Source: Bombardia bombarda
Lineage: Eukaryota > Ascomycota > Sordariomycetes > Sordariales > Lasiosphaeriaceae
DNA length: 64,000 nucleotides
Assembly (NCBI GenBank): GCA_030512295.1
Contig: JAULSR010000002.1
Span: forward strand, 310,001 to 374,000
Direction: 5' to 3'
Part shown: positions 33,734 to 45,863 of the stretch, piece after piece
Position numbering within the stretch: position 1 is the stretch's first letter
Layout: the number at the start of each line of letters is the position of its first letter
Translations under genes and position numbers: made by a program
Notes under the pieces: model-generated
Databases searched by the model: none
What the model was told of the DNA's origin: nothing
The model's input: the letters and a program-made list of their open reading frames with translations, nothing else

Positions 33734-35568
33734 ATGTCTTCACAAGACATGAACACGACCGCCACCGCCATAGCAGCAGGCGGCCCATCAAATTCCACAG
33801 GATCTGCAGCCGCCGCCCTCCCATACACATTCGCCCTCGGCATGCTCATCAAGCCCAAGTTCCTCCTGCTCGAGGCCCAGGTCATCTTCAGCGCCCTCGC
33901 CATCATCTGGCTCGGCGCCCACGGCTCGCTGCGTCGGCCACCGTCCGCCGCCCCGTCCAAGCCCAAGGACGGCACCGCCAAGAGGAGCAAGCATGACAAG
34001 AAGGAAGACCAGTTCACCGAGGGCCTGACGGCGTCCGACGCCATCATGCTCCCCATCATGGCCGGCGCCGTCCTCATCGGCCTCTACTACCTGATCGAGT
34101 GGCTCCAGGACCCCGACTTCCTCAACAAGTGCATCCGCGTCTACATGTCGACGGCCTCCATCGCCAGCCTGGGCCGTCTGGCCGGGGACGCCCTCGAGGT
34201 GCTTACCAGCCTAGTCTTCCCCAGCACGTGGCTCGACGGCAGCGGCAGGCTGTATCGTATTGATGCGGCAAGGCGCTGTCAGTTACTGATCAACCAAGGT
34301 GACGAGAGCGAGACACTGGTTGCGGAGAAGAAGACGCCGTTTCCTGGCATGTTGTCGGGCCTGGCGCTGTCAGACCGGCTGAATGGGTTGGCGTGGGGGA
34401 TCCGGCATATGTTTACTGAGGAGTGGACGGTGCGGCTCGCTGCACATGGCATCTTTGCGGTCAATTTTAATATCAAACTCAACAACCTTCTCGGATTCCC
34501 GCTTGCTATCTTGACGAGCATCGGCTACTATTTGACGGGCTGGAACATCTTGTCTAACCTCCTCGGGGCTGGATTCAGCTACGCCGCGTTCACAATCATG
34601 TCGCCGACGTCGTTTGCCATCGGTAGCATGGTTCTCGTTGGGCTTTTCGTCTACGACATTATCATGGTGTTTTATACGTATGTCCCAAACCACAATAGGT
34701 TACTTATCAAGCAGGTTTACTAATACGCGTTCACAGACCCTACATGATCGCAGTCGCCACCAAGATCGACGCCCCGATCAAGCTAGTATTCCAGGGCAGC
34801 ATGCTCGGCCTCGGCGACATTGTCATCCCGGGCCTGCTCATGGGCCTGGCCCTTCGTTTCGACATGTACCAGTACTATCAAAACAAAATCATCCGCGAGC
34901 CGGTCAAAGTCGTCGTCGAGAGAACCGAGAAGCAAACAAGGGGGATTTCTCCGTCACGACCACCTTTACGGACAATGAAATACAGTACCGCGAGATCAAG
35001 GCGCCTTACGTCGACCCCCAGAGCCAGTGGGGCGATCGCTTCTGGACCACCAAGCTCGGCCGTCTCATGCCTACCCCGGCGGCCGCCGACGCCCGCGCCG
35101 CAACAGCCTTTCCCAAGCCCTATTTTTATGCTACAGTAGCGGGCTACGCGCTGGGCATGGTGATAACGCTCACCATGCTGTTGGTGTTCAACCACGGCCA
35201 GCCGGCGCTGCTTTACTTGGTCCCGGGCGTGACGGGGTCGGTCTGGGTTACTGCGCTGGCGAGGGGGAGTTGGGGGAGATGTGGCGGTATACCGAAGACG
35301 GGAGCTTGGACACGGAGGATGTTCTTGTCGATCTGGATGAGAATGGGAAGGTTGTCCAAAAGAAGAGAGAGGGGACAGTGTGAAGATTACGCGAAAGGAT
35401 GGGAAGGATTTGAAGACAGCGGAAAATAAGGACGAGGACGAGGGAGAGAGTGCTGGAGACAGCGGTGGTGAGAAGAAGAAAAAGGACGACAGCGAGACGA
35501 TGGGAGATTACAACGTCCTTTTGTTTTCGGTCACGGCTCCGCGGCATATTTCGCTGAAAGAGGATTAG
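33734..35568 (+). CDS. Signal peptide peptidase (GxGD intramembrane aspartyl protease); three 1-nt frame breaks
   Basis: ER multi-pass protease that cleaves membrane-spanning signal peptides (Ypf1/SppA type). Exon 1 is 33734-34677, intron 34678-34736 (GTATGT, TACTAAT branch, CACAG), exon 2 34737-35568. The catalytic aspartates are in FVYDIIMVFYTP (D308) and LGLGDIVIPG (D342), and the PAL motif is QPALLYLVPG, so all three GxGD landmarks are present. The frame breaks at G runs 34940-34944, 35263-35267 and 35371-35374. Adding one G at each gives one 592-aa reading frame: QTRGDFSVTTTFTDNE, then ALARGELGEMWRYTEDGS, then KREGDSVKITRKDG. It ends with NVLLFSVTAPRHISLKED, a C-terminal motif I recall from fungal family members. 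As written, translation would lose the PAL motif. No stop or substitution damage is seen elsewhere, so a base-calling artefact is more likely than decay. Confidence 0.85.
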
Positions 35569-37601
35569 GAGTTCGGATCCACGGCTGATGAAGATGGGTG
35601 GTTCAGTACTCGATTGCTAGCGTTCAGGGGCTACGTTGTATCCGTAAGGATAATAATCAACTTGGAACAGGTCTGTGAAATGTGCGGTTGGTACCAGGCT
35701 AGCTGACATGTTGGTGCTACTAATCAATTATATGACAAACGAAGCATGCATTGCATAGGAGCGGAATAGATGCCTACCAAGGAAGGCACCTAGTTAGACA
35801 CATAATGCTAAAAATAGCTTTTCTACAAGCTAACTTTGAAGTGTGAATGCTACTATCGATGGAGTTGTCTTTTAGTAGGCAGGTCGGTATTGGAGCTACT
35901 GGATCACAACATCATGTTTGAACACTTGGACAGATTCTTGTTCAGAGTCAGCCGTCTGTTTGTTTTATATACATGTATATCCCCAAGAGAACCCCGTCAG
36001 ACGTCTACCGTTATGCACATATTTCGGACAGGACTGCATTCGCTCCTTTTTCCTTACATGCTCACATTGGTTTCCTCAGGTCTTCGAGCCGTCCGTCCTC
36101 TCGGGGATATTGAGTGTGCCCCACACTCGGCATTACGAGGGGCTGACTTTGGTGGTGTGCTTGTCTCGACTCTCCTTCTTTTCTATCTGCCACCCACGCA
36201 TGGTGAATGAATCAATAGACTAAAAGCACACATCTCTATCCTCGTCATACAGGCTTCAGGTCGCCAGAGCTACCAACAACCAGACCAGAGGCCAAAGCCA
36301 AAAAGAGCCTGTTCCAGCGGACTCGCATCGCCTCAGGCTCTCTCACCTGAATCAGACAGATGGGTGCTCTTCCGGCGGAGAATCGACGCTTCTCTTCAGG
36401 CATTTTCGACTATGGCGCTTGGTGAATGGTGGTAATTGTGCTGGTAGTGGTACTGGTGGTAGCAGCGGTGGTCGTGAATGGCGGTAGCTGTCGGTTTGCT
36501 GGCCCTTCCAGCATGTGGAGAAAGAAGTAGAGATGGCGGGAAGAAAGAAAGGAGACATGACACACAGAAACACACACTTCCGCCGCAACAGAAGGAATAC
36601 TGCAGCCGCCTCCAGGCAGAACTAGTATATAAGCTCAATGCCTTCCGGCGGGAGTCTCTCTTCGTCGCAACAGGGGTTTCTGGTGATGGTTTATTTGCTC
36701 AACGCCCGGGAGAGTTTTTGGTCTTTGCTCCTGTTGATGCTCGCTTCTGGGAAAGACTGGAGCGAGGAAAGGAATGGCAGGCTTGTTGACAGACGGAGCA
36801 AACGTGTCGCTCAACGCTGTTGGGCTGACATCTCGGCTACAACGACACTCGACGGCTTCTTCTCTTGGAGGTAAAGCGGAGAGAGAAAAGAAACGGAGCC
36901 GGAGCCGAGGAACATGCCCTTTGGCGGAACAAAATAGCCCATATAGATTCTCAACGCTTGGGATGATGTACAAGCGGAGCGTATGTGGGGCATAGTTGGA
37001 TTTCTAGGCGCTCAACGTGTAGGACTGCTGCTGCTGGGATCCATGTCGGACAGTCGGGGACTCGACCGAGGCGGGGCCGAATTCGGGGATCGGAGGTCGG
37101 GGATCAAGAGACCGCGAGATGGCGAAATTGACCGAGTCCGGGCCGAAATGGAGTCAAGGACCGGGGAGAGAGAAAAGGAGCAGCGAGTCCTTTGACGGAG
37201 CTGAGAATATTGTCGATTATTCCATTCCGGAGGGGCCAATGACTTGTATGAGAGGCTTGTATGAGAGATCGTCATGGCCCACGACAGGAGAGGCGCAGGT
37301 GGAATGGAGAGAGGGATAATTCGGAAAGAAAAAAGAAATATTCGCAGATCTTGGGCTGAGGTTACACCTTTTAAGTAATCCAATCAGCCACTTGCGCTGT
37401 CGCCTGTGAGTGGACTTAATCACTGCATGCAGCCTGACCGTTGAGAAGGAGCGATCAAGTTCAATCGTCAGCCGATTCTGTCCCTCGCTGAAACAACCGA
37501 AACTAAGAATCAGCCCATCTCATCAACCACTTCACGCGACAATGATGCAATAAGAGCAGAAAATCTAACAAAACTGAAACATAACCTCTGACTTTATTGT
37601 C
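35569..37601. other. 2-kb intergenic region
   Basis: Between the signal peptide peptidase and phosphopantetheinyl transferase genes. ORFs here are short, overlap on both strands and show no domain. Nothing else recognised. Confidence 0.55.
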
Positions 37602-38735
37602 ATGGCGGCGACGACGCAGCAGCAGGAGCAGCCCGTCCTGGTGCAGTGGATCCTCGACACCCGGAGCTGGTATCCCCAAGCGACCCAAACCCGACAACTC
37701 GAGAGCCATGTAAGTAAAGTTACCATCTCAAACACAAACATACAAATCTCCAAAAAAAATAAAAATGGCCTGACCAACAAACCCCCCCAGGCCGCACGCG
37801 CCCTCGCCCTCCTGACCCCCGACGAGCGCGCCGGCGTGCTGCGGTACTACCACGTCCGCGACGCCAAGATGGCGCTCGCCTCGGCCCTCATCAAGCACTA
37901 CACCATCGCCAAACTGGTATCCGACCACGGCAACCGCGCCATCCCCTGGTCCGACACCGCCATCACGCGCGACGCCCGCACCAAGCCCATCTGGCGCGAC
38001 CCCCTGACCTCGGACTCCCCCATCGCCTTCAACGTCACCCACCAGGCCGGCATCGTCGCCATCGTCGCCGTCGTCTCACCCGGCTGCTACTCCTCCCCTA
38101 CCCCTACCCCTACCCCTCTTATGGAAATCCAGGTAGGCGTCGACATAGTGTGCACGTCTGAGCGCCGCGACCGCGACCAGCGCATGGTGCGCGACGAGGG
38201 GTGGGGGTATTTCGTCGACATGCACGCCGACGTGTTTGCCGTTGCCGAGACGACGTACCTAAAGTACCAGGTGCTGAGCGCCGTGCCGGGGCTGGCGCCG
38301 CCGCGCGGGGCGCCCGTGGAGGCCGTGGTCGATGCCAAGCTGCGCGCGTTTTATGCCCTCTGGGCGCTGCGCGAGGCCTATGTGAAGCTGAACGGCGAGG
38401 CGCTGCTGGCGGACTGGCTCAAGGAGCTCGAGTTTCGGTATTTCCGGCCGCCGTGCCCGACGGCCGGGTGGGAGGTGGCTGCGGCGGAGGGGGAGGTTGG
38501 AGCAGAGGCCGAGGCGGATGACGCGCAGGTGATCAGGAATATTGAGATTCGGTTCCGCGGCAAGAGGGTGGATGATGTCAATATTTGTCTGAGGTCGATC
38601 GGGCCCGACTACATGATCTGCACGGCTGTGAGGACGCCCGAGGACAAGGCGGTTGCGTTGGGGTGGAGGCTGGGAGCGTATGAGACGCTTGAGTTGGGGG
38701 ATGTGTTGGATTTTGCTGAGTCGAGGTCGAGGTAG
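37602..38735 (+). CDS. ppt1: 4'-phosphopantetheinyl transferase (Sfp/NpgA/Lys5 type)
   Basis: Transfers phosphopantetheine from CoA to carrier domains of polyketide and peptide synthetases and of alpha-aminoadipate reductase, so it supports both secondary metabolism and lysine synthesis. Exon 1 is 37602-37709, intron 37710-37790 (GTAAGT, CTGAC branch, CCCAG), exon 2 37791-38735; 350 aa. The join is TRQLESH-AARALALLTPDE. The 81-nt intron is a multiple of three and has no stop, so retention would add 27 residues (VSKVTISNTN...). Family motifs: KPIWRDP, FNVTHQAGIVAIV (region P1), VGVDIVCTSERRD (Mg-binding GVDI) and FYALWALREAYVKLNGEAL (the W-x-x-[KR]-E-A-x-x-K helix). A low-complexity loop of TPTP repeats lies just before GVDIV, and an acidic Ala/Glu insert lies near residues 290-310. 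Confidence 0.93.
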   Translation: MAATTQQQEQPVLVQWILDTRSWYPQATQTRQLESHVSKVTISNTNIQISKKNKNGLTNKPPQAARALALLTPDERAGVLRYYHVRDAKMALASALIKHYTIAKLVSDHGNRAIPWSDTAITRDARTKPIWRDPLTSDSPIAFNVTHQAGIVAIVAVVSPGCYSSPTPTPTPLMEIQVGVDIVCTSERRDRDQRMVRDEGWGYFVDMHADVFAVAETTYLKYQVLSAVPGLAPPRGAPVEAVVDAKLRAFYALWALREAYVKLNGEALLADWLKELEFRYFRPPCPTAGWEVAAAEGEVGAEAEADDAQVIRNIEIRFRGKRVDDVNICLRSIGPDYMICTAVRTPEDKAVALGWRLGAYETLELGDVLDFAESRSR

Positions 38736-41700
38736 GTAGGTCGATGGTTGGATAAGGGGTTAGGTAGAGGGAGGTATCATGGTCGTCTACGACTCAAACT
38801 ACCCGGTAAGTGATATGGTATGAATCCTCTTGTATATGGTTGTTGCGCAGGATGCGATAGCGGTTGGAAATACAAGTTCAGTACCTATTGTAGGTGTTGT
38901 CCGCATGTCTATGTTATCCAAGGACAATGTCTTAAAAGATCCCCGTCTGGATCACCTCAACTCCATGACAAGTATGATGCCACAACCTCATACAGTAGAA
39001 CAACAACTGGGTAGATATTGATATCGAACATAACAGTAATGACTGCCTACTACTTGCTATCTCAAAACACCAAAACCGCCACAGCGCTTATCGCTTACCG
39101 ATATTCGTGAGTCTCCCACTCCAAGTGGTGTGTCGGCTATGTGGCAGGATAGACAGGCAAACAGATCCCCAGAGGTCATATCTCATCGCCGAACACCTTG
39201 CCTTGGGAATCTCTACTGCTTGATCTAAACCTATTAAACGAAGAAACAAAACTGTCAAATATCAGTTCATTCTGTCTGAAAACAGCTTTCTCGTCAGACA
39301 ACAAGTCAAACTAATACTTACCGTCCTACCTAAGTCATCAACGACATAAATCCAGTTCTCTTATTGCACGCACGGGTTTCTCCTCAGTGAATGACTGCCA
39401 GAATCAGACCAGCTACACAATATTTCACCATCAATAGAAATGAGGATTGAGCTTGGTACAGCCAGACTTGGCTCTGCCTGCTTTTGTTCAGACAGGTCCT
39501 GTCAGCCAGTCAGTCTCTTCGTGAGCTACGACAGGAGGGAATGGCGGTTCCATGTGACGAGGCAGGGTGAAATATACTTTATACATCCAACCAACTTGTT
39601 TGTATCACAATGGCGAACTGATGATGGCATATTTGAACTACTGGCTAGGTAGACCTGTCTGGCCTCTGGGCTGTGTTTCATACTGTCCCCTACTCATTAC
39701 ACCATGATATGTGTGTCTACCTGCAAGTTTTAACCTTTTGGTTCAACGCAGCATATGAGTAATTCAGGCAAAGGACCCAGCCCAGCCCAGCCCAGCCCAG
39801 CCCACCGCAACATAGACATAGTTTAAAGCCAGTGGGACTGGCCTGATATTGAGGTTCTCCAAGATGACGCCCGAGGGGTTGGGTGGGTAGGTTGCGTGTT
39901 AGGTGGCAGTTGTCATACCCATCTGAAGCAGCCCAAGGGGATGGCCTCGGTCTCGTGATGCTCTGTCTCCCCCACAAAGTGCAGGAGAGGTGCTGCTTGC
40001 TCTGTTGCAGTACAACCTCCCCACTCAGCCCTCAGTCGTGAAACGCCAGAGGAGAAAATATGGCCTGATAATTACCAGTACTCTCGGGCGTTCCTATTCG
40101 TGGGGCGTGGGAGCAAGGTGATGAGCTTGAGGTTTTGCGAAGCGATACGGACAAAGGAGAAGATCATGTGTCAAGGAACCTTTGTGGAGTTTGTCTATTG
40201 ACTGACCGTCTTGGCGGCTCAACATGGTAGACGTTGCTGTGACTAATATTATTATCATGGGCGGATGGTTTGCAGTGTATTTAGGTACCTTAGGTACTAC
40301 CGTGATAGTAGTTAAAATTATGTTCATACTACCCTTTCGTCACGTTAATATCCAACGTATTTGTTGACTTTCAAGGGTTGACGTTGTTAACTTCTCCCAC
40401 TAACAGCAAATGAGCTACACTACGTACTATTACAAACAGCCCCTTGTAAATTTATGTAACCAAATGACACTTCATATAGATCAAAGCACGCGGTAGCTGC
40501 CACCCAGCCAGCCACCTTGACTACCATACAAGAATGGACAATGTATCAGATGCTCAATAACATGCTGGAGTAAGGTGTCTATTGCCAAGAGGCAAACATC
40601 ATGTTCTGATAGTATCTACACGCCTTCGTTATCAGCCTTCTCTGAAATAGAGCCGGTTATGCGCTACCCCTATGGACGAAATGGAAAGGTGCCACAGATG
40701 GCTCGGTTTGGTAATTCGGTCAGATACTGTCCTTAATAAGAAATGTTTATGTTCGCCCTCAGTACTTGACCAACCAATCAGCGTCTGGTGCTAAGAGGGC
40801 TCCACGACAGACTCTCCAAGATCATGTGCCAAATCCGTATTTTGCCTCGCGACAGCGCAGATGGGATCATAAATATCATGTACGGGATAGATAGTATTCG
40901 GCAGTGATGGGCTGTTATTCGGGGATCACCGAGCAGGTCTCTCAGGCCCAGACCTCGGAAATAAATAGACAGCTGTTTGAACTTGCCTTGTGAATGGGCG
41001 ACATGTCTTGGCAGGGCTGGATTTCCTCACCATGTTACTGGTGAAGGGATAGTGGAATACGTATGTTGAGAGGGGCTGAGTAGGTAGGTAGGTATGTGGG
41101 ACCATCATGTGGTCCATAATTGGAAGAAGAACCCCTCGAATAGGTATGTAGGCTGCGTATATATCTACATCTGATACTGCTGGATCTCTCCCGAATGCCG
41201 AGGCTACCGTGGGTGCGACATATCACGGCATCAGTGCCAATGCAGCTTCACCGCAAAACACATGTTAGAATAACCTCATACATCACGTTAAGCTGTCATT
41301 TCCGCAATAGGCGTTGGTCAAGCCTTTAATGAGTTAGCCTGGGGGTACTTGTAGCAGCCGCTACACATGTCGTGACAAGAGAAAAGTATTGAATATCTTG
41401 TGAACGGCAGCAAAACAAGATGCAGATGAAGTACAGTAAGATAGCACCGCATTACGAATAGGCGGATATGGCCACTGACTGGCACTCGCCATGCGTTTTC
41501 CGATGATGCTGGCCCTTCGGCGGCCCGAATCAAAACTGTCTCTGGGAATACGATCAAGCACTATCCAGCCTGCTGCTGCAAAAAAAGGGTTCATTCATGT
41601 TCACACCGGCCGGTGCAGCATCCGTGTTCCCTCCTTATGCGTGCCAGAGGCTGCATGCGCGACATACATGTGCAGCGGCGTGTGCGACCTAGCGGGTTGC

Positions 41701-44700
41701 CAGCACAGCAGACAAGCGCGAAGGGTCTGAATCAAAATGATGACATTGATGGTACGCTTGACCGATAAAAAAGACCCTGATCGATATGGAGACCGTCAGG
41801 AATGCGGATCAGGGAAGAATGATAGGGAAGAAGAGGGAAGGAGGGTGGGCGAGCGGAACGAGGTGCAGAAACCAAGTATGTTATGGCAGCCAGCCAACTC
41901 TTGCATACGACGGGCAGCATGTATTATATCCCGGAGAAACACAGCAAGTATCAGGGGTAAGAGCATTATCTGTGCCGAACCGCATCACTACAAGTTGTTG
42001 CTGTTGGAAATCGAATGCCTCAAGGATGTCGGCGGCGCCTGCGCTCTATGCTGCATCGGAGCATTCATTCTGAAGAATTGGAAGAATATCCAATCATCCG
42101 AACCATTGCCGAGCTCCCGTGAATATGAAAGTATTCAGAGTCAACTTCACCGACATTTGACCATATCGTGGCCGACCGGGCTCTTCCATGCGCAGGGTGT
42201 GTTGTTGAGGCTGGGGTCCAGCGCTTGACTTGTGAGGTTGGCTCACGATCGTGACAGTCTTTTGTGTCGGCACGAATCTGAGAACGGGGAACGCCATCAA
42301 CAAGCAAAGTACACCCGCGGTCCAAGGTCGAGATGCAAAGGGGCGTTTGTCAGGGGCCCGGCCAAGCAACGTTGCTCTGGATCCCAGCAGCCGACCCCTC
42401 GTAGTCCCCTTTGTTCGGGAGAAGGCTGGCTTGGCTGGATGTTGCAGAAGGAAGGGACCAATAGGGAATAAGCCGGATGGAGTGGTGTGTAGACGAAGCA
42501 GAAGCGGAGATCCAGCTACCAGTGAGGATGGCAGGAGTTGCAAGTTGGGCATATGACCACTGGTGCCTCGGCTACCTGCGACTTTGCCTGGCATGAAAAA
42601 GGTGCTGCTGCTGTCAGTGCCAACAAGAAGGAGCAATTTTGTCCGAATTTTGCTTGCCGAACTGACTAAACCACACACGTATTACCACGATATGAGTTGA
42701 TTTTGGGGGTGTGGGGAAAGGCAAAATTTGGGGTTTCTTGGACAGACAGCCAGCTGGTATTCATTACCAACGGTTACTGACTCACGTAGTCACTGCTTGT
42801 TTCTTTGTGTCCTTTTTCTTTTTTGTTTTTCTTGGGTAGTACGATACCCGCCCTGGTTGAACCCCAGCTAAGACACTGTCAGTTGGCCTCGTGGCGAGTA
42901 TTGAACTTGACGTCAGTCCAGGCCGGGGATCGAACAGATTTAAAGGGCAAGAAAACGATCCAAACCAGCCAAAGGACCCTGATTTTTTGCGATGCCGTAT
43001 ATAAGTCCGATCGATCTGAGTGGTGAAAGGTATCTGCAGTGTGTGTAGTGTAGCCAGACAAGCGGCCCGCTACATGGGAATGACCAGGACAAGTCGCCAG
43101 TCGATGAGCCAGACCGGCTGCAGTCCTTCACATCATGACCCTCACCCCCTGTCACCACCGTGTGGTGGCTTATTGGGGTCACGGTGTGTAAACACCAAGG
43201 GATAATTGTTAGACGCACACCACATAATTCTGGCCGTGGACGTCCGCCCGGTCGGGCGTACTGGGTGGTATACACGACAACTGGGCCGGCTACTATCCTG
43301 ATGGCTAAGCTACCTCTTGGAAAGAGAGAAGAAGGTTTGGAAGCTTCGCGGCGGCTTCGACACCAAGCTAGGGCAATATATGAAGAGGCTTCTGCTGTGC
43401 AACACCAGCCCCGGGAGGAGAGGGATGTTTGAGTCTGAAACGTTGAAGTCGGCACTCGTCGCAGCAAGAGCAAAATGTCCCGCCAGGCATGTGTTGGGCC
43501 AACTTTGTTTTCAAGTTGGGGTGTTTCGTAGCCACGCAGTCACCCTTAATATTGCATCCGTGTGTAATAAGCACCTTATTAGTCGTCATGTAGGTTAGCG
43601 CTGCACGTCCTATCAGCCTCGAGTCTTGCCCCAGTCGAGCCTCATCAAGATGCTACCCTCGCTACCACTCGGAGAGGTAGCAGACATTCCGCGGCTAGAA
43701 TGATCGTCGGTGGCCTTTTGCCCCTGGCGGGACCTGACGGGACATTTTCCGCTGAATATACCAAGTTCCCTTGCGCATGAGGCGAGCAGTGGGGGGCTGC
43801 TCTCGGGGCTTTACCACGTACTGTTGTGGTAGTGAAGGCGTGGTAGAGTAGCAAGCCCAACTCTCTGATAGACAATGAACGACAAGTTGGCTGTCTCAAT
43901 GAAAGGATGAAAAGATTCCGTAGAAGCGGTCTGTTTGATCAATCTGCGTCATCGGACATGGAATATCTTGAGACGCTCGTTTGTGTCCCCTCCGGCACGT
44001 TTTGGGCAGTCCCACCCAAGTTCCAACGAAGGAACCCAGGGAGCCGGGGTCGGCGACCCAACAGGGTTAGCTGGGAGAGCCGGGATGGGCGGGCATGTGT
44101 GCTCGGATGGGAATGCCATTTGCGAGCTCGACCCCAGATGCAAATAGGGTCTGTTTGCCTATGGGAATCTCTTTGACGGGCAGCTCCCATGATGGACTGC
44201 GACGGGGCTGGTAATTGGTTCGACGACGCATTTACGTAGATTGGTAGCTGCACGATAGTGAGGCTCGCGAGGTCGGGGGTGGAAGTGAAGCTGAAGGATT
44301 CCGGGTCCAGTCGCCTTGCTTTGGTTGATGGCCCTTGGACGTGTTTAATCAGTATTTTTTTTTTAAAAGAGTGCATCTCGTGGTGTATAGATGAAATGGT
44401 GCTCGATTAATTTTTCTTAGGCATTCATTCGCATGCTCTTGCTTTTTTTTGTCTCGACTTTGCTTTGAGAGGAAAGTTACACGGTAGGCTGTTGGTGGTG
44501 GTGGTCGCCAATTTAGAATGGCAGGGTGGCTGCTACGTCAAGACTTGCCAAGCCAGCTCCTGCAGGGATTTTTAGCAGCTCACTGCCGCTCTTCCCCTGC
44601 CAGATCTTGAACACCTCGTTGGTCCGATCGCTGGGACTCCCCCGTCTCTCTTCAGATCGCAGCAATGAGAGAAGGGCAACCAGTTCGAGATCAAAAGCTC

Positions 44701-45863
44701 GGGCCACCATCTGTCCCAAACAGGAAAGACATGGACATTTCGCTCGAACTCGCAACTCGGTCGTTGGTGAGAATTGCCAGAAAGACCAGCGTCCCTAGCA
44801 ACAATGGGGCATTTTGATGCGAATGGATGTGCGGCCTCGAGGCAGAAAGGGGACAAAGACTACAGAGGCTGAGACCGCCATTTGCGACTTTTCAACCCAC
44901 CTGGATAATGGATCCAATGAGACGCGCCTTTGCGCACACACTGGTTTCTCCGCGCTCCGCATATCACCGAACACGGTGCGCCATCCCATCAAACTTACCA
45001 AGGCAGCTGGACGAGCTGCGAGCTGGGCCAGACGACCGGGTCCCTTAGCTGCCGCCTTGAGTCCATAGTGACAGGTTCCAAGGGTTCTGGTCATGCCTGC
45101 TCTTCATGCCTGCTTGTCCAGTCCAGGGGAGGGGGGGCGCGCCCAGATACAAACCCAAGCTCACCCCCCCTCGGCCACCATTAGTCGATCGTTACCTCGA
45201 CATCCTCCTGTGTTGCAAGCTCCCCATCTTGCAGGTCCCTGTCCTGTCCGGTCTTCAACCCTTCACTTCCCTCCTCGTCACCTGCGAGTGCTAGCTCTAT
45301 CCAGGCAGGCAAGCTGAGAGGCAGGGCAAGCCATCCTATCCAATCCCCAGGAACCTAAAACCTCCAGACACGTATTTGAAGTCGCCGTCATCCCACCTCT
45401 TTTTGGTCTAGAGTCCATCTAGAAGTCCATCTTCAACAAGCTGCCGCCTCCTGCCCTCTTCAGTCCGTCTTAAGTCGTTGTTGACACTGGCTCAAACCTT
45501 ATTGCCGCCCTCGAACTGGAACTGGACTACCAGCACCTACCTATCTCGGTTGGCCCGTGGGATACATGACACGTCCATCTTGAAAACCGAAAGGTACCAG
45601 ACAGGAACAGCCGCCATCTACCGAGGTCTTGAACCTCTCGATCAAAATTCACTGCTATAGCCCTCTTCTCAATTCTTTTCTCCCTGTCAACACTACGGCC
45701 CACATAGCGGTCAGACTGGTCTCCCGTTTCTAGCCAAATCTACGCCCTGAGAGGCTCAATCACCCCTGCCTCAAGTCCAAAAGCAAAACACAAGGGCGTT
45801 CGTCCGGTCCAAGGTTGGCTTTTATAGTCCCCTCAAGACGTCATCCAACGAAACGGCGGAATA
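38736..45863. other. 7.1-kb gene-poor region
   Basis: The longest stretch without a supported gene. All ORFs are below 200 codons, overlap on both strands, lack codon structure and have no recognised domain; no tRNA or 5S gene was found. It contains a (CCCAG)5 repeat at 39776-39804. The last ~700 bases, with CT-rich sequence, are probably the cry-DASH promoter and leader. Two TCGATC sites (45185-45190 and 45638-45643) resemble cores reported for White Collar light elements. Confidence 0.5.
39776..39804. repeat. (CCCAG)n pentanucleotide repeat
   Basis: Five full CCCAG copies plus CCCA, seen directly. Confidence 0.95.

Noticed and set aside
33734..35568. Programmed ribosomal frameshifting in the signal peptide peptidase
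   Set aside because: Three separate shifts in one gene at plain G runs, with no slippery heptamer or pseudoknot seen; missing bases explain it more simply.
42094..42678. 194-aa minus-strand ORF in the gene-poor block
   Set aside because: No domain, no codon structure and overlapping plus-strand ORFs; likely chance in non-coding DNA.
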